DNA of 64,000 bases from Chenggangzhangella methanolivorans (GTDB lineage: Bacteria; Pseudomonadota; Alphaproteobacteria; Rhizobiales; Methylopilaceae), in the NCBI RefSeq assembly GCF_019797865.1, contig NZ_CP081869.1, positions 1,984,001-2,048,000 on the forward strand. Direction: 5' to 3'. Below are positions 54,963 to 64,000 of the stretch, piece after piece. Numbering within the stretch: the first letter of the stretch is position 1; the number at the start of each line of letters is the position of its first letter. The notes under the pieces were generated by a model. It did no database searches. It saw only the letters and a list, made by a program, of their open reading frames with translations, and was not told where the DNA came from. Made by a program: the position numbers and the translations under genes.

Positions 54963-56652
54963 ATGAGCATGATCGACGCCCGGAGGCATCAATTCTTTCC
55001 TGTTCTGACTTCGTCGCAGTTGGCGGTGGTCAAAAGGTTCGCCAGTTCCGGCGAACAGAGATTCGCTGCGGGTGAGCCGGTTTTCAACATAGGCTCCGCG
55101 GCTCCGGTGTGGGTCATATTGGAGGGATCGATTGATCTGATCCGCCGCGACGGCCTCGGCCGCGAAGAACCGATCACCACTCAGTCGGCCGGGCAGTTCA
55201 CCGGTGAGGTCAGTCAGCTTGCAGGCCGTCCGGCGTTGGCGCTGGGCAAGGCTGGCAAGGACGGTTGCCTGGCATTTGCGCTCGATCCGGCGCATTTGCG
55301 CGCGTTGCTGATCGGTTCGGCTGAGATCGGCGAAATCGTCATGAGGGCGCTCATCCTTCGGCGCGTGGGCCTGATCGAAGGCGGCGTCGCCGGATCAGTT
55401 CTGCTTGGCAAACCTGGAGAAGCGAACCTTGTTCGGCTCCAAGGCTTTCTCGGCCGCAACGGTTATCCGCAAACACTTATCAACGCCGGCGATCCATCCG
55501 AGGGGCGCGCGATCGTCGAACGCTTGGGCATTGCTCCAGAGGATCTCCCGGTGCTGGTGTGCCCAACCGGAACCGTGCTGAAGTGTCCGTCAAACGCCGA
55601 AGCCGCCCTGTGCCTTGGCATGACGCCGACGCTCGACCCCGATCGCATCTACGACGTGGCAGTCGTTGGGGCCGGGCCCGCAGGTCTGGCGACGGCGGTC
55701 TACGCAGCATCGGAGGGGCTGTCTGTACTGGTCCTTGACGCCCGCGCGATCGGGGGCCAAGCCGGTGCCTCCTCCCGGATCGAGAACTACCTCGGATTCC
55801 CGACTGGCATCTCTGGGCAAGCACTCGCCGGACGCGCCTACAATCAGGCTCAGAAATTCGGCGCCGAACTCGCCATTCCCACCGAGGTGACGGCTCTCAA
55901 ATGCAACTACCCTTCCTTTGGCTATCATAGTCTCGACCTGTCTACCGGCGATCCTGTGCAGGCGCGGACTGTGGTGGTGGCCTCGGGCGCTCGGTACCGC
56001 CGGCCGCAGATCAAGAACCTTGAGTTTTTGAGGGCTCAGGCGTGTCCTATTGGGCTTCCCCGGTCGAGGCGAAGCTGTGCGAAGGCGAAGAGGTCATTCT
56101 GGTCGGAGGCGGCAATTCCGCCGGCCAGGCTGCGGTCTTCCTAGCGTCACGCGTGAAAACGCCTGCATCTCGTCGTGCGTGGGAATGGCCTCGCCGCCTC
56201 GATGTCTCGCTATCTCATTGACCGCATCTCGGCTCTGGAGAACGTCGAACTGCACACCCGCACCGAGGTCACCGAAATCACCGGTGCTGCAGACGGCGGG
56301 TTGACCTGCGCGGTTCTCAAGAACCGAGAAAGCGGGGCTGTCTGGACGCAGACCCTTCGGCACCTTTTCCTGTTTGTCGGCGCGGATCCGAATACGGGGT
56401 GGCTCACAGATTGCGTCGAACTTGACGCAAAGGGTTTCGTGACGACAGGCGAAACCCGGGGAGACCGGTGGCCGAACAGCCTCCCTTGAGACGTCTCGCT
56501 CCGGCGTCTTCGCGATTGGCGACGTTCGCGCCGGATCCACCAAGCGGGTTGCCGCGGCGGTCGGTGAGGGCGCCGCGGTGGTCGCGCAGATCCACGCCCA
56601 TCTCTCGGCTCATCCGGCGGATGCCGTGCTCCCCTACGTTCGGCGCGCCTGA
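54963..56652 (+). CDS. Cyclic-nucleotide-binding domain fused to thioredoxin-reductase-like FAD oxidoreductase (three frameshifts)
   Basis: About 562 residues. cNMP-binding domain at about 10-130 (GEPVFNIGSAAPVWVILEGS); linker resembling glutaredoxin (VLVCPTGTVLKCPSNAEAAL); FAD domain YDVAVVGAGPAGLATAVYAA; NADPH site VILVGGGNSAGQAAVFLAS; FAIGDVRAGSTKRVAAAVGE. The CxxC of ordinary thioredoxin reductase is replaced by YWASP, so it is not a disulfide reductase of the usual type. Frame breaks near 56035, 56160 and 56470. Known architecture in rhizobia; function unproven. Confidence 0.82.
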
Positions 56653-57120
56653 TCGACCATCCCTGCCCGCAACGTCGCGGCGACCTTGACGGACTTCGAG
56701 GTCAAAACGACCGTTCTCTCCGGATCCGCAAGGCGTCGGAGCCAGCGCATGACATTGAGGGGCGTGTGAAGCCGATCCTCGCCAATGCGAGGTTGTGCTG
56801 GGCGCGCCGTGCAGTTTCGGGGCCTGCCGCGATCCCTCACATCGCCTGATGCGTCGTCATCATGCCGCCGCCAGTCGTCTCCGCCGAAACGCTGCCCTGC
56901 CGTTCTCGGAGGAGGCGAAAGGCGGAGCCCAATTGGGGAGGGATCCCGCGCCTCCAGGATTGGCCCATTAACGTGCTTGAGCGCCCGGGACGCGTCTCAG
57001 GACACATGACGCCGCACGCAAGCGCTGACGGCGTCCGCAGTTCTACGCGTCGATCGCCAGACGCCGCGCCAGTCGGCGCCGCGCTCTGGCGATCGTGCCG
57101 CGTCGGTCAGTTCCGCTGTC
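56653..57120. other. No recognisable gene
   Basis: 468 bp. A minus ORF (about 56840-56634, end VLTSKSVKVAATLRAGMVDQ) has no known relative. Probably decayed sequence between two convergent units. Confidence 0.4.
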
Positions 57121-57842
57121 TCACGAGAACCGGATGTCGCTGATGTCGATCGAAACCATGAGCATCTCGGGGATGGGATGGCGATCAGGGCTTCGCGTGT
57201 GGGCTCGACGCTTTGTCGGCACCGAAAACCCGTCCGCCTTCACGTAATCGGAGACCAGCTGAGCTGCCCCGAAAACCGCCGGCGACGTTCACGTTGTAGT
57301 CGTGACGACGGAGCATCAGATCTTCGCCGAAAAAGAAGTCATGGACGTAATTGTGAGTGTCGATCGAGCTGGGGAACTCAGCGCGAAGCACACGCCAGGT
57401 CTCCGCTCCCTCCTGCCAGGGTTCGACTTCTGTGATCCTTACGCCTTCCTCGGCGAGAAGAAATGGCACGGTGAAATAAGTCCAGAACGCTTCTCCGCTG
57501 AAATAGGTCAGATGCAGCGGATCCCACGGCGAATGCATCTGGTGGCCCGCGAAGGCTTCCCGGGGGGAGCTCCTTTCGGCGACGACGTCGCCTGACGTCG
57601 TTTCGATCGCTACGCGCTCAGGCGTGAAAACGAACATTTGGTTGGAGGCGCCAATGTTCGAGAGCGTGACCCGAGGTTTATGAAGCCAGACTGTCAAACG
57701 TCCTGGACAGAGTGTCCTGGGGCATTCCCTTGAAGCGGAAAAAGCCTCCGCCGTTGACGACGGTCGCTTCGACCTTGTCATGGGCGCTCCAGAGATCGAA
57801 GCCACCGTGGGCCTGTATAATCTTTTCGAGCAATTCATTCAT
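57121..57842 (-). CDS. Conserved hypothetical protein, about 240 aa (two frameshifts)
   Basis: MNELLEKIIQAHGGFDLWSA start, then TVWLHKPRVTLSNIGASNQM, VFTPERVAIETTSGDVVAER, HSPWDPLHLTYFSGEAFWTY, TEVEPWQEGAETWRVLRAEF and DLMLRRHDYNVNVAGG. This order is that of a widespread uncharacterised family with lipoprotein-carrier-like beta folds. Breaks near 57695 and 57275 (GGTTTTCGG run); after the second, VSDYVKADGFSVPTKRRAHT and VSIDISDIRFS complete it. Function unknown. Confidence 0.65.
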
Positions 57843-57950
57843 AGCAAACCTCCTTCGTGCATGTGACACGCCCCCGCAAAGCAGGGGCGCCCACCGTGAT
57901 GCTTTTGGGTCTTTAGGTGATGGGTTGTATTCGATGACTTGGAGACGAGA

Positions 57951-58719
57951 TCAGTTCGCCGCCGCCTCTTCGATGATCTGCGCGACCTCATGCGGATGGG
58001 AGACCCATCAGCGCGTGCGATCCGCCTTCAACTCTCACTGCCTTGTGAGCTTTCGAACGCTCAGCCATGAAGGCCATGGCCGCAGGCGGGATGTTCTTGT
58101 CGGCCGAGCCGTAGATCCACCAGTTTGGGATGGTCTTCCAGGCGGCGAGCTTCGTCGGCTCCTCAAGGGCTGCTTTCGCAAACAGGCCGCTGGGTCGTCG
58201 CCATCGTCGCCGCAGTCGACGCAGGCACGTCTGCGGCAAACTGAGCGTGAAACTTGGTCTTCAGGACAAAAAGATCGGTCCCACCGTCCGACGTCGAGAC
58301 AGTGTGGAGCGTGTCACCCAGGGTTGATCCGGGAAACTTGCCGGTCAATCCAAGCGCAGACTCGCCGACATCGGCGCGAAGGCTGAGACGTATACCAACG
58401 CCTTCACATTCGACGTTCCTGCCGCCGCGTCCGTGATCACTGGACCGCCGTATGAGTGGCCCACCAGAACCACGGGCCCTGGAACCGACTTGACCAGTGC
58501 TCCCACGGACGCCGCGTCGCCCGCGACGCTGCGCAGCGGGTTGGCCGCCGCAATGACGGGATAGCCGTGTCCTTCGAGTTCCGCGATGACGCCGCTCCAG
58601 CTGCCGCTTTCGGCGAACGCGCCATGGACAAGAACAATGGTCGGCTTGTCTTTGGCGTAGCCAACGCCGCTGGTCAGAGCAGCCAATGCTGCGCCAGCCG
58701 CAACGATCGATTTGCGCAT
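57951..58719 (-). CDS. Secreted alpha/beta hydrolase, esterase-like (three or more frameshifts)
   Basis: About 255 residues. Signal peptide MRKSIVAAGAALAALTSGVG; TIVLVHGAFAESGSWSGVIA; GHSYGGPVI with nucleophile Ser; YVSAFAP; then in other frames TGKFPGSTLGDTLHTVSTSD, FAADVPASTAATMATTQRPV, AALEEPTKLAAWKTIPNWWI with YGSADKNIPP (Asp) and EGGSHALM (His), end HPHEVAQIIEEAAAN. This is the salicylate-esterase-like family common in rhizobia. Breaks near 58365, 58195 and 58010. Confidence 0.75.
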
Positions 58720-58866
58720 TGAGATCCCCACTTGGTCCACGAAGCGCACATCGCTTCTTGGCAAAAAGTTAGATCTCGTATGCAGTCCGGTTAAGGCAAA
58801 TCTTCGCTTAAGCGAACATATACGTGGGTCTAGGTAGTGACATGCGAATTCTAGACTTCCGTTATT

Positions 58867-60591
58867 TCATCGTTTGAAATTCGTGGAGACGAGTTCCATG
58901 ACCTCGTCGCCGCGGCCATTGATGATCGCCTTCAGCATGTAAAGGCTGAAGCCCTTGGCTTGCTCAATCTCGATCTTGGGCGGCATCGACAGTTCGGTGC
59001 GCGCGGTGTGGACGTCGACCAGGGCTGGGCCGTCATGGGCGAAGGCGCCCTTCAGCGCGTCCTCCAGCTGCTCGGAGCTCGTGACACGAAACCCCTTGAT
59101 CCCCGCGCTTTGCGCGAGCGCGGCGAAGTCGGGATTTTCGAGCGCGACATTGGTGTCGAGATAGCCGGCCGCCTTCATCTCCATCTCGACGAAGCCGAGC
59201 GTGCCGTTGTTGAACACCACGATCTTGATCGGCAGTTTCAGCTGCTTGGCGGTCAGCAGGTCGCCCATCAGCATGGCGAAGCCGCCGTCGCCCGACATCG
59301 AGACCACCTGCCGGTCCGGAAAGGCGCCCTGAGCGCCGAGCGCCTGCGGCATGGCGTTCGCCATCGAGCCGTGGCGGAACGAGCCGATGATGCGGCGCTT
59401 GCCGTTCATGGTGAGGTAGCGCGCCGCCCAGACCGACGGGGTGCCGACGTCGACGGTGAAGACCGCGTCCTCCGCCGCGAGCGCGTCGATCGTCTTGGCC
59501 ACGAACTGCGGGTGCAGCGGCTTGCCTTTGGCGGCCGACGTCGCGAGATCGTCGAGCCCCTTGCGGGCCTCGGCGTAGTGTTTGCGCGCGGTGTCGACGA
59601 AGCCGCGGCCGCGCCCGGCTTTGATCTTGGGCAGCAACTCGCCGATCGTCGCCTTCACGTCGCCGACGATCCCGAGCGCGAGCTGCGCCCGCCGCCCGAG
59701 CGCGCCGGGATTGCGGTCGACCTGAACGATCTTCGCCTTGGGCGGATAGAAGTTGCGGTACGGAAAGTCGGTGCCGAGCATCAGCAGCGTGTCGCACGAC
59801 ATCATGGCGTGATAGCCGGACGAGAAGCCGATCAGCCCGGTCATACCGACGTCGAACGGGTTGTCGTACTCGACGAACTCCTTGCCGCGGAACGCGTGGA
59901 CGATCGGGCTCCCAAGCGCGTCGGCGAGCGCCACGACCTCGTCATGGGCGCCGGCGCAGCCTGCGCCGCAGAGCAGGGTCACGGCGGACGAGCCGTCCAG
60001 AAGCTCGGCAAGCGCATCGACGTCCGCCAGGTTTGGTAACAGGCGCGGCTCGGAAAGCTTCGACCAGTCGGAGCGCGCCGCCCCTGGCGCTGGCTTCAGC
60101 GCGATGTCGCCCGGGATGACCAGCACCGCGACGCCCTTCTGGCCGATCGCGGTCCGCATCGCGCGATGCAGGATCTCCGGCATCTGCCGGGGGTCCTGCA
60201 CCATTTCGCAGAAATGGCTGCACTCGCGGAACAGCTCGGTCGGCCGCGTCTCCTGAAAGTATTCCAGTCCGATCTCGCTCGAGGGGATGTGGGCCGCGAT
60301 CGCCAGCACCGGCACGTGGTTGCGGTGGCAGTCATAGAGCCCGTTGATGAGATGCAAGTTGCCGGGTCCGCAGCTTCCCGCGCAGACCGCGAGCTCGCCG
60401 GTGAGCGCTGCCTCGGCGCCGGCCGCGAAGGCCGCGACCTCCTCGTGCCGGACATGCATCCAGTCGATCGACTTCAGCCGCCGAAGGCTGTCGTTCATGG
60501 CGTTCAGGCTGTCGCCGGTGACGCCCCAGATGCGTTTGACGCCGGCGTTCGCCAATGTCTTGACCAGAAGGTCGGCGATCGTCTGGGCCAT
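58867..60591 (-). CDS. poxB: Thiamine pyrophosphate-dependent pyruvate oxidase/dehydrogenase (PoxB-like)
   Basis: 574 residues, intact frame, from [24 protein letters not shown] domain [18 protein letters not shown] with catalytic Glu in [15 protein letters not shown]; central FAD/UDP-like domain; TPP_C domain with [17 protein letters not shown] and [12 protein letters not shown] (GDG-N27-N TPP-binding motif). Ending [20 protein letters not shown] is the membrane-associating C-terminal region of PoxB. Converts pyruvate to acetate and CO2, passing electrons to quinone. The ORF would extend upstream but the conserved start is here. Confidence 0.9.
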   Translation of the reverse strand: MAQTIADLLVKTLANAGVKRIWGVTGDSLNAMNDSLRRLKSIDWMHVRHEEVAAFAAGAEAALTGELAVCAGSCGPGNLHLINGLYDCHRNHVPVLAIAAHIPSSEIGLEYFQETRPTELFRECSHFCEMVQDPRQMPEILHRAMRTAIGQKGVAVLVIPGDIALKPAPGAARSDWSKLSEPRLLPNLADVDALAELLDGSSAVTLLCGAGCAGAHDEVVALADALGSPIVHAFRGKEFVEYDNPFDVGMTGLIGFSSGYHAMMSCDTLLMLGTDFPYRNFYPPKAKIVQVDRNPGALGRRAQLALGIVGDVKATIGELLPKIKAGRGRGFVDTARKHYAEARKGLDDLATSAAKGKPLHPQFVAKTIDALAAEDAVFTVDVGTPSVWAARYLTMNGKRRIIGSFRHGSMANAMPQALGAQGAFPDRQVVSMSGDGGFAMLMGDLLTAKQLKLPIKIVVFNNGTLGFVEMEMKAAGYLDTNVALENPDFAALAQSAGIKGFRVTSSEQLEDALKGAFAHDGPALVDVHTARTELSMPPKIEIEQAKGFSLYMLKAIINGRGDEVMELVSTNFKR

Positions 60592-60697
60592 TCCGCATCT
60601 CCGTGAATCGTGGCTGAGGCTGGCGCGTAACTGCGTCACGCCTCTCGAAAGGAAATGCACCGGCGGCCGCCAGGGGCGCCGCCAGCGCCGCTGTTCG

Positions 60698-62280
60698 TCA
60701 GTGCGCCTGACCCGGCTTGGCGGCCGAAGGTCGCCTGGCGAACAACACGGAAATTGCGGCGAGCGCCAGCAGCGCGCCGACGACCGCGAAGGCGTCACCG
60801 AAGCCGAGGATGAGCGCCTGCTTCCGGACGATTTGGCCGATCGTCACAATCGCCTTTCCGGTCGCCGCCGCATGATCGCTATCCCCGTGGGACATGAAAT
60901 ATGCGCTCAGTTGATCGATGCGCTGCCGGACTTCCTCCCGCCCGATGTTCACCGACTGTCCGATGACGTTGGAGTGATACTGCTCGCGCTTGGTGATGAC
61001 GGTCGCGAGCGCTGCAGTGCCTACTGCGCCGCCGAGATTGCGCAGCATGTTTGAAAGCCCTGACGCCGCGCCCGCATCCTTCGGCGCTATGCCGCCGGTT
61101 GTGATCGCGCTGATCGGAGTGATGACCAGGGCTTGCCCGACAGCGCGTATGATGTTCGGGATCAGGAACTCGTCGCCCGAATTGTCTGCTGAAAGCTGGA
61201 CGTTCATGAAGCAGCTAAGCGCGAACAGCGCAAGGCCGACAAACGCGATCGCCCGCACGTCGAAATGCTTCATCATCAGCGGAATGAACGGGATGATCAG
61301 GAGTTGCGGCAGGCCAGTCCACGCCAGGACGAGCCCGATCTGCTCCGCATTGTAGCGCTGGACCTGCCCCAAATATTGCGGAAGCAGGTACACCGATCCA
61401 AAAAGCGCGAATCCGAGCAGCGTGTTCGAGACGACGCCGACCGCGAAGTTGCGCTGCCTGAGTAGCCTGAGATTGACGAGCGGCTTGCTCACCGTGAACT
61501 CGATCACGATGAAAGCTGAGAGAAAGACCGCCGCAACGACGGCGAGCCGGAAGATAAACGGCGATGCAAACCAGTCGTCCTTGTTGCCCTCCTCCAAGAC
61601 GGTCTGGAGCGCCGACAAGCCGATCGCCATTGTGACGATGCCGAGCCAGTCGCCTTCCCTAAGCAGTTCCAAGCGCATCGGCGACCGGTCGAGGGTGGCG
61701 AACAGCGCGACGATCATCACCAGGCTGGGGGCCGCGTTCACATAGAAGATCGATTGCCAGCCATAGTTCTCGGTCATGTAGCCGCCGATCGTCGGCCCGA
61801 TCGCGCGCGAAGGTTACGGCAAGTGCGAACATCGCAAGCCCGATCGGCTGCTGGCCCTTCGGCAGTCTGGTCAGGATCATCGTGAAGGCCATCGGGATAA
61901 GCACGCCGCCCGCAAAGCCCTGAAGGCCCCTCAGTGCGATCATGGTCCCGAGGTCGTGCGCAAAAGCGCAGGCGATCGAGAACAGCGGAAACAGGATTGC
62001 ATTCGTCAGCATGTAGCGGCGGAACGAGAAGACCCTGCTCAGATAGTCGGTCAGCGGGATGACGACGATCTCGCCGATTAGATAAGAGGTCGAGATCCAG
62101 GCGCCGTTGTCGATGCCGGTGCCGATGCCGCCCTCGATGTCGAGCAGCGACGCGTTGGTGATCTGGATTGAGGATCGCCATGAACGCGCCGATCATCGCG
62201 GCCGAGACCGCGATCCATTCCCGGACGCTGGCGGTCTCGCGAACGGGCGGCGCGTCGAAGGTGGCGGAGGCTGCGGACAT
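60698..62280 (-). CDS. DHA2-family (EmrB/QacA-like) MFS efflux transporter (two frameshifts)
   Basis: About 527 residues, 14 TM type. [19 protein letters not shown] start; after a break near 62165, [20 protein letters not shown]; after a second near 61805, [20 protein letters not shown], the motif C region; [19 protein letters not shown] as in EmrB. Forms a tripartite pump with the adjacent HlyD protein, 11 bp upstream. Confidence 0.85.
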
Positions 62281-62291
62281 CGCCGGAGCGC

Positions 62292-63481
62292 TCAATTCGG
62301 CGCCGTGGCGCGCGCGGACGGTCGCGCCGACACGTCGATGCTGGGTTCGACCGACATGCCTGGCCGGAGCTCGCCCGACGCCCGCGCGTCGTCGTCGAGC
62401 GCGATGCGGACCGGAATGCGCTGGACGACCTTCGTGAAGTTGCCAGTCGCATTGTCGGGCGGGAGCAGCGCGAAAGTCTGGCCGCTCGAGGGCGACAGGC
62501 TGTCGACGCGCCCCCGGAACACGCGACCGGGGAACATGTCGACCTCGATCTCGACCATCTGTCCCGCGACCACTTCAGTAAGCTGCGTTTCCTTGTAATT
62601 CGCGACGACGTACACGGCATGCAGGGGCACGATCGACATCAACTGAGTGCCTGGCTGTACGAATTGCCCGACCCGTAGCGTGCGATTGCCGACCACCCCG
62701 TCGGCCGGCGCGACGATGTTCGTGTAACCAAGATTGAGCACGGCCTGACGCTCGACGGCCTCGTCGCGGCCGAGCTTCGCCTGAGCCTGCGCTAGATCGG
62801 CCTTGAGCTCATCGATCTGCTTGATTGCGGAAGCCAAGCTCGCAGTGTCCGCGCGAGGCTCGCCTGAGCGCCCGAGATGCGAGCCGCCGCACTCTGCGCA
62901 TTTTGCAGTGAGCCGTAGCCGGTCTTGGCGAGATCCGCGTAGCGCTGGTTTTCCTGTCGCGCAAAGATCAGGTTGGACTCGTCGACGGCGACCGTCGCTT
63001 TGGCCGCGTCGACCACGGACCGCTGCGTTTCGATCGCCGCCCTCTTGCCAGTAATGACCGCCTTCGAAGTCGCGACATCGAAGCGAGCCTGGTCGAGCGC
63101 AGCGAGATAATCGCGATCGTCGATCTTCGCGAGCGCTTGGCCGACTTTGACCGGCTCATTGTCCCCAACGAAGACCTCGACGAGGTGACCGGCAACGCGT
63201 GGTGCGATGGCGACGTTGTCCGCCTGAACATAGGCGTCGTCGGTCGAAATGCGGAAGCGGCCGACCGTCCAGTAACGCCAGCCGAACCATGACGCGCCGG
63301 CGACGATTGCGACCGCCAGCGTGCCGATGAGGAGCTTGCGCAGCCCTCCTCGGTTCGCCTGTCCGCCCTGTTCACGCTCAGTTGCTTCAGGCTTGTTAGC
63401 GCTTGAGATCACCAAGTCGCCGACAGCCTCGCGGCGACCGATCTCGCGCTCTACGTCCAACTGACTTGGGTGCTGCGTCAT
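62292..63481 (-). CDS. HlyD/EmrA-family membrane fusion protein (one frameshift)
   Basis: About 396 residues after restoring one base near 62840. One TM helix (KLLIGTLAVAIVAGASWFGW); biotinyl-lipoyl motif TDDAYVQADNVAIAPRVAGH; coiled-coil hairpin; APADGVVGNRTLRVGQFVQP, the second lipoyl half; YKETQLTEVVAGQMVEIEVD. Partner of the MFS transporter; together an EmrAB-like system. Confidence 0.85.
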
Positions 63482-63528
63482 GCTGCGCCTCACGCATTCC
63501 ACGCTTAGGTGCGGTGATCAGAAACCCG

Positions 63529-64000
63529 TCAGGACGCGCCCTTCGCGGCGAGGCGATCGATCACCTCGTCAGCGCTCCATAAGGCGTTGGCGAACCATCT
63601 GAAGTTCACGAGCGCGGCGAGATAGGCGTCCCCCTCGGGAAGCTTGCTCCCCGCCGTGGCGTCCCGCACGACAGCGACCTCAAATCCTTTCTCCACGAAG
63701 TCGCGGAGATGCGACTCCACACAGAAGTTCGCGGCCATCCCGGCGAGGATGACCTGATCGATCTTCTTCTTCCGAAGCTGGAAAACGACGTCGTTGGTCT
63801 GCGGGCCGGCGATCTTGTGCGGCGAGCAGACGATCGTTTTGCCGTCTTCGATGTAGGGCTTGTATTCCGGCATCCAGTCGGCGCCGGAGCCGTCGAACCC
63901 TTCAAGCGAGAGGGGGTCTCGACGATCGAACATCCGAAGCTTGTGCATCAGCGTTTCGCCCGTCGCGGCGAAGTCCCACCGATGATCGAACGGGTAGTAG
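63529..64000 (-). CDS. Isochorismatase-family cysteine hydrolase (5' end outside window)
   Basis: Open to the window edge. FDHRWDFAATGETLMHKLRM, then IAGPQTNDVVFQLRKKKIDQ, and VILAGMAANFCVESHLRDFV, which holds the catalytic Cys with a cis-peptide turn (AN-F-C-VE). At least 156 residues seen of about 220. Family members hydrolyse isochorismate, nicotinamide or similar; substrate unknown. Confidence 0.82.
   Translation of the reverse strand, partial: YYPFDHRWDFAATGETLMHKLRMFDRRDPLSLEGFDGSGADWMPEYKPYIEDGKTIVCSPHKIAGPQTNDVVFQLRKKKIDQVILAGMAANFCVESHLRDFVEKGFEVAVVRDATAGSKLPEGDAYLAALVNFRWFANALWSADEVIDRLAAKGAS

Noticed and set aside
58960..60039. 359-codon plus-strand ORF opposite poxB
   Set aside because: Composition is typical of antisense frames in high-GC genes; the minus strand has complete TPP motifs.
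1..64000. tRNA or rRNA genes and phage attachment sites
   Set aside because: No cloverleaf-like segments or long direct repeats bounding the phage region were seen by eye; a computed scan was not possible.

Overview
The window reads as chromosomal DNA of a high-GC alphaproteobacterium, most likely order Hyphomicrobiales (Rhizobiales). The basis is the gene families rather than a marker gene: FixJ/LuxR response regulators, rhizobial small proteins of unknown function, an FdoGHI-FdhE formate dehydrogenase, and RepA-like phage helicases with alphaproteobacterial NDN linkers. No rRNA, tRNA or CRISPR array was seen.

About 1-23,000 is mobile and accessory DNA. It begins with a minus-strand phage structural remnant (tape measure, HK97-type prohead protease, small overlapping ORFs). 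An AT-rich HEPN gene resembling ApeA abortive-infection proteins follows, then a collagen-like membrane protein and a phage RepA-like helicase beside iteron-like repeats. Next come a soluble FtsH-like AAA+ metalloprotease operon, an XRE regulator, and a SOS-response peptidase gene cut by an IS3-family element. Directly beyond the IS is the most interesting locus: a retron-type reverse transcriptase fused to a trypsin-like protease. It is preceded by a 123-nt segment bounded by a perfect 14-bp inverted repeat, as expected for a retron msr-msd RNA. Small rhizobial-type ORFs, a Nudix gene and a transposase remnant close this part.

From about 23,250 to 64,000 the content is metabolic and regulatory: three related PAS histidine kinases, AraC and LysR regulators, three receiver proteins, a sulfite dehydrogenase operon (SoxC-like enzyme, cytochrome c, Tat-exported protein, DUF302), and a respiratory formate dehydrogenase operon (fdoG-fdoH-fdoI-fdhE) whose catalytic subunit has an in-frame UGA with a SECIS-like hairpin, i.e. 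selenocysteine. Then come a Na+/H+ antiporter, Dps, a SLAC1/TehA transporter, a cNMP-binding FAD oxidoreductase, a PoxB-type pyruvate oxidase and an EmrAB-like efflux pair. Many of these genes share a palindrome ATAC-N4-GTAT upstream, which suggests a local regulon under one of the two-component systems present.

More than fifteen genes, including housekeeping-type ones, carry one to four single-base frameshifts, several in homopolymers. This looks more like residual sequencing indels than true pseudogenes. Such genes are annotated over their whole length with the breaks stated; most quoted lengths are those after repair.
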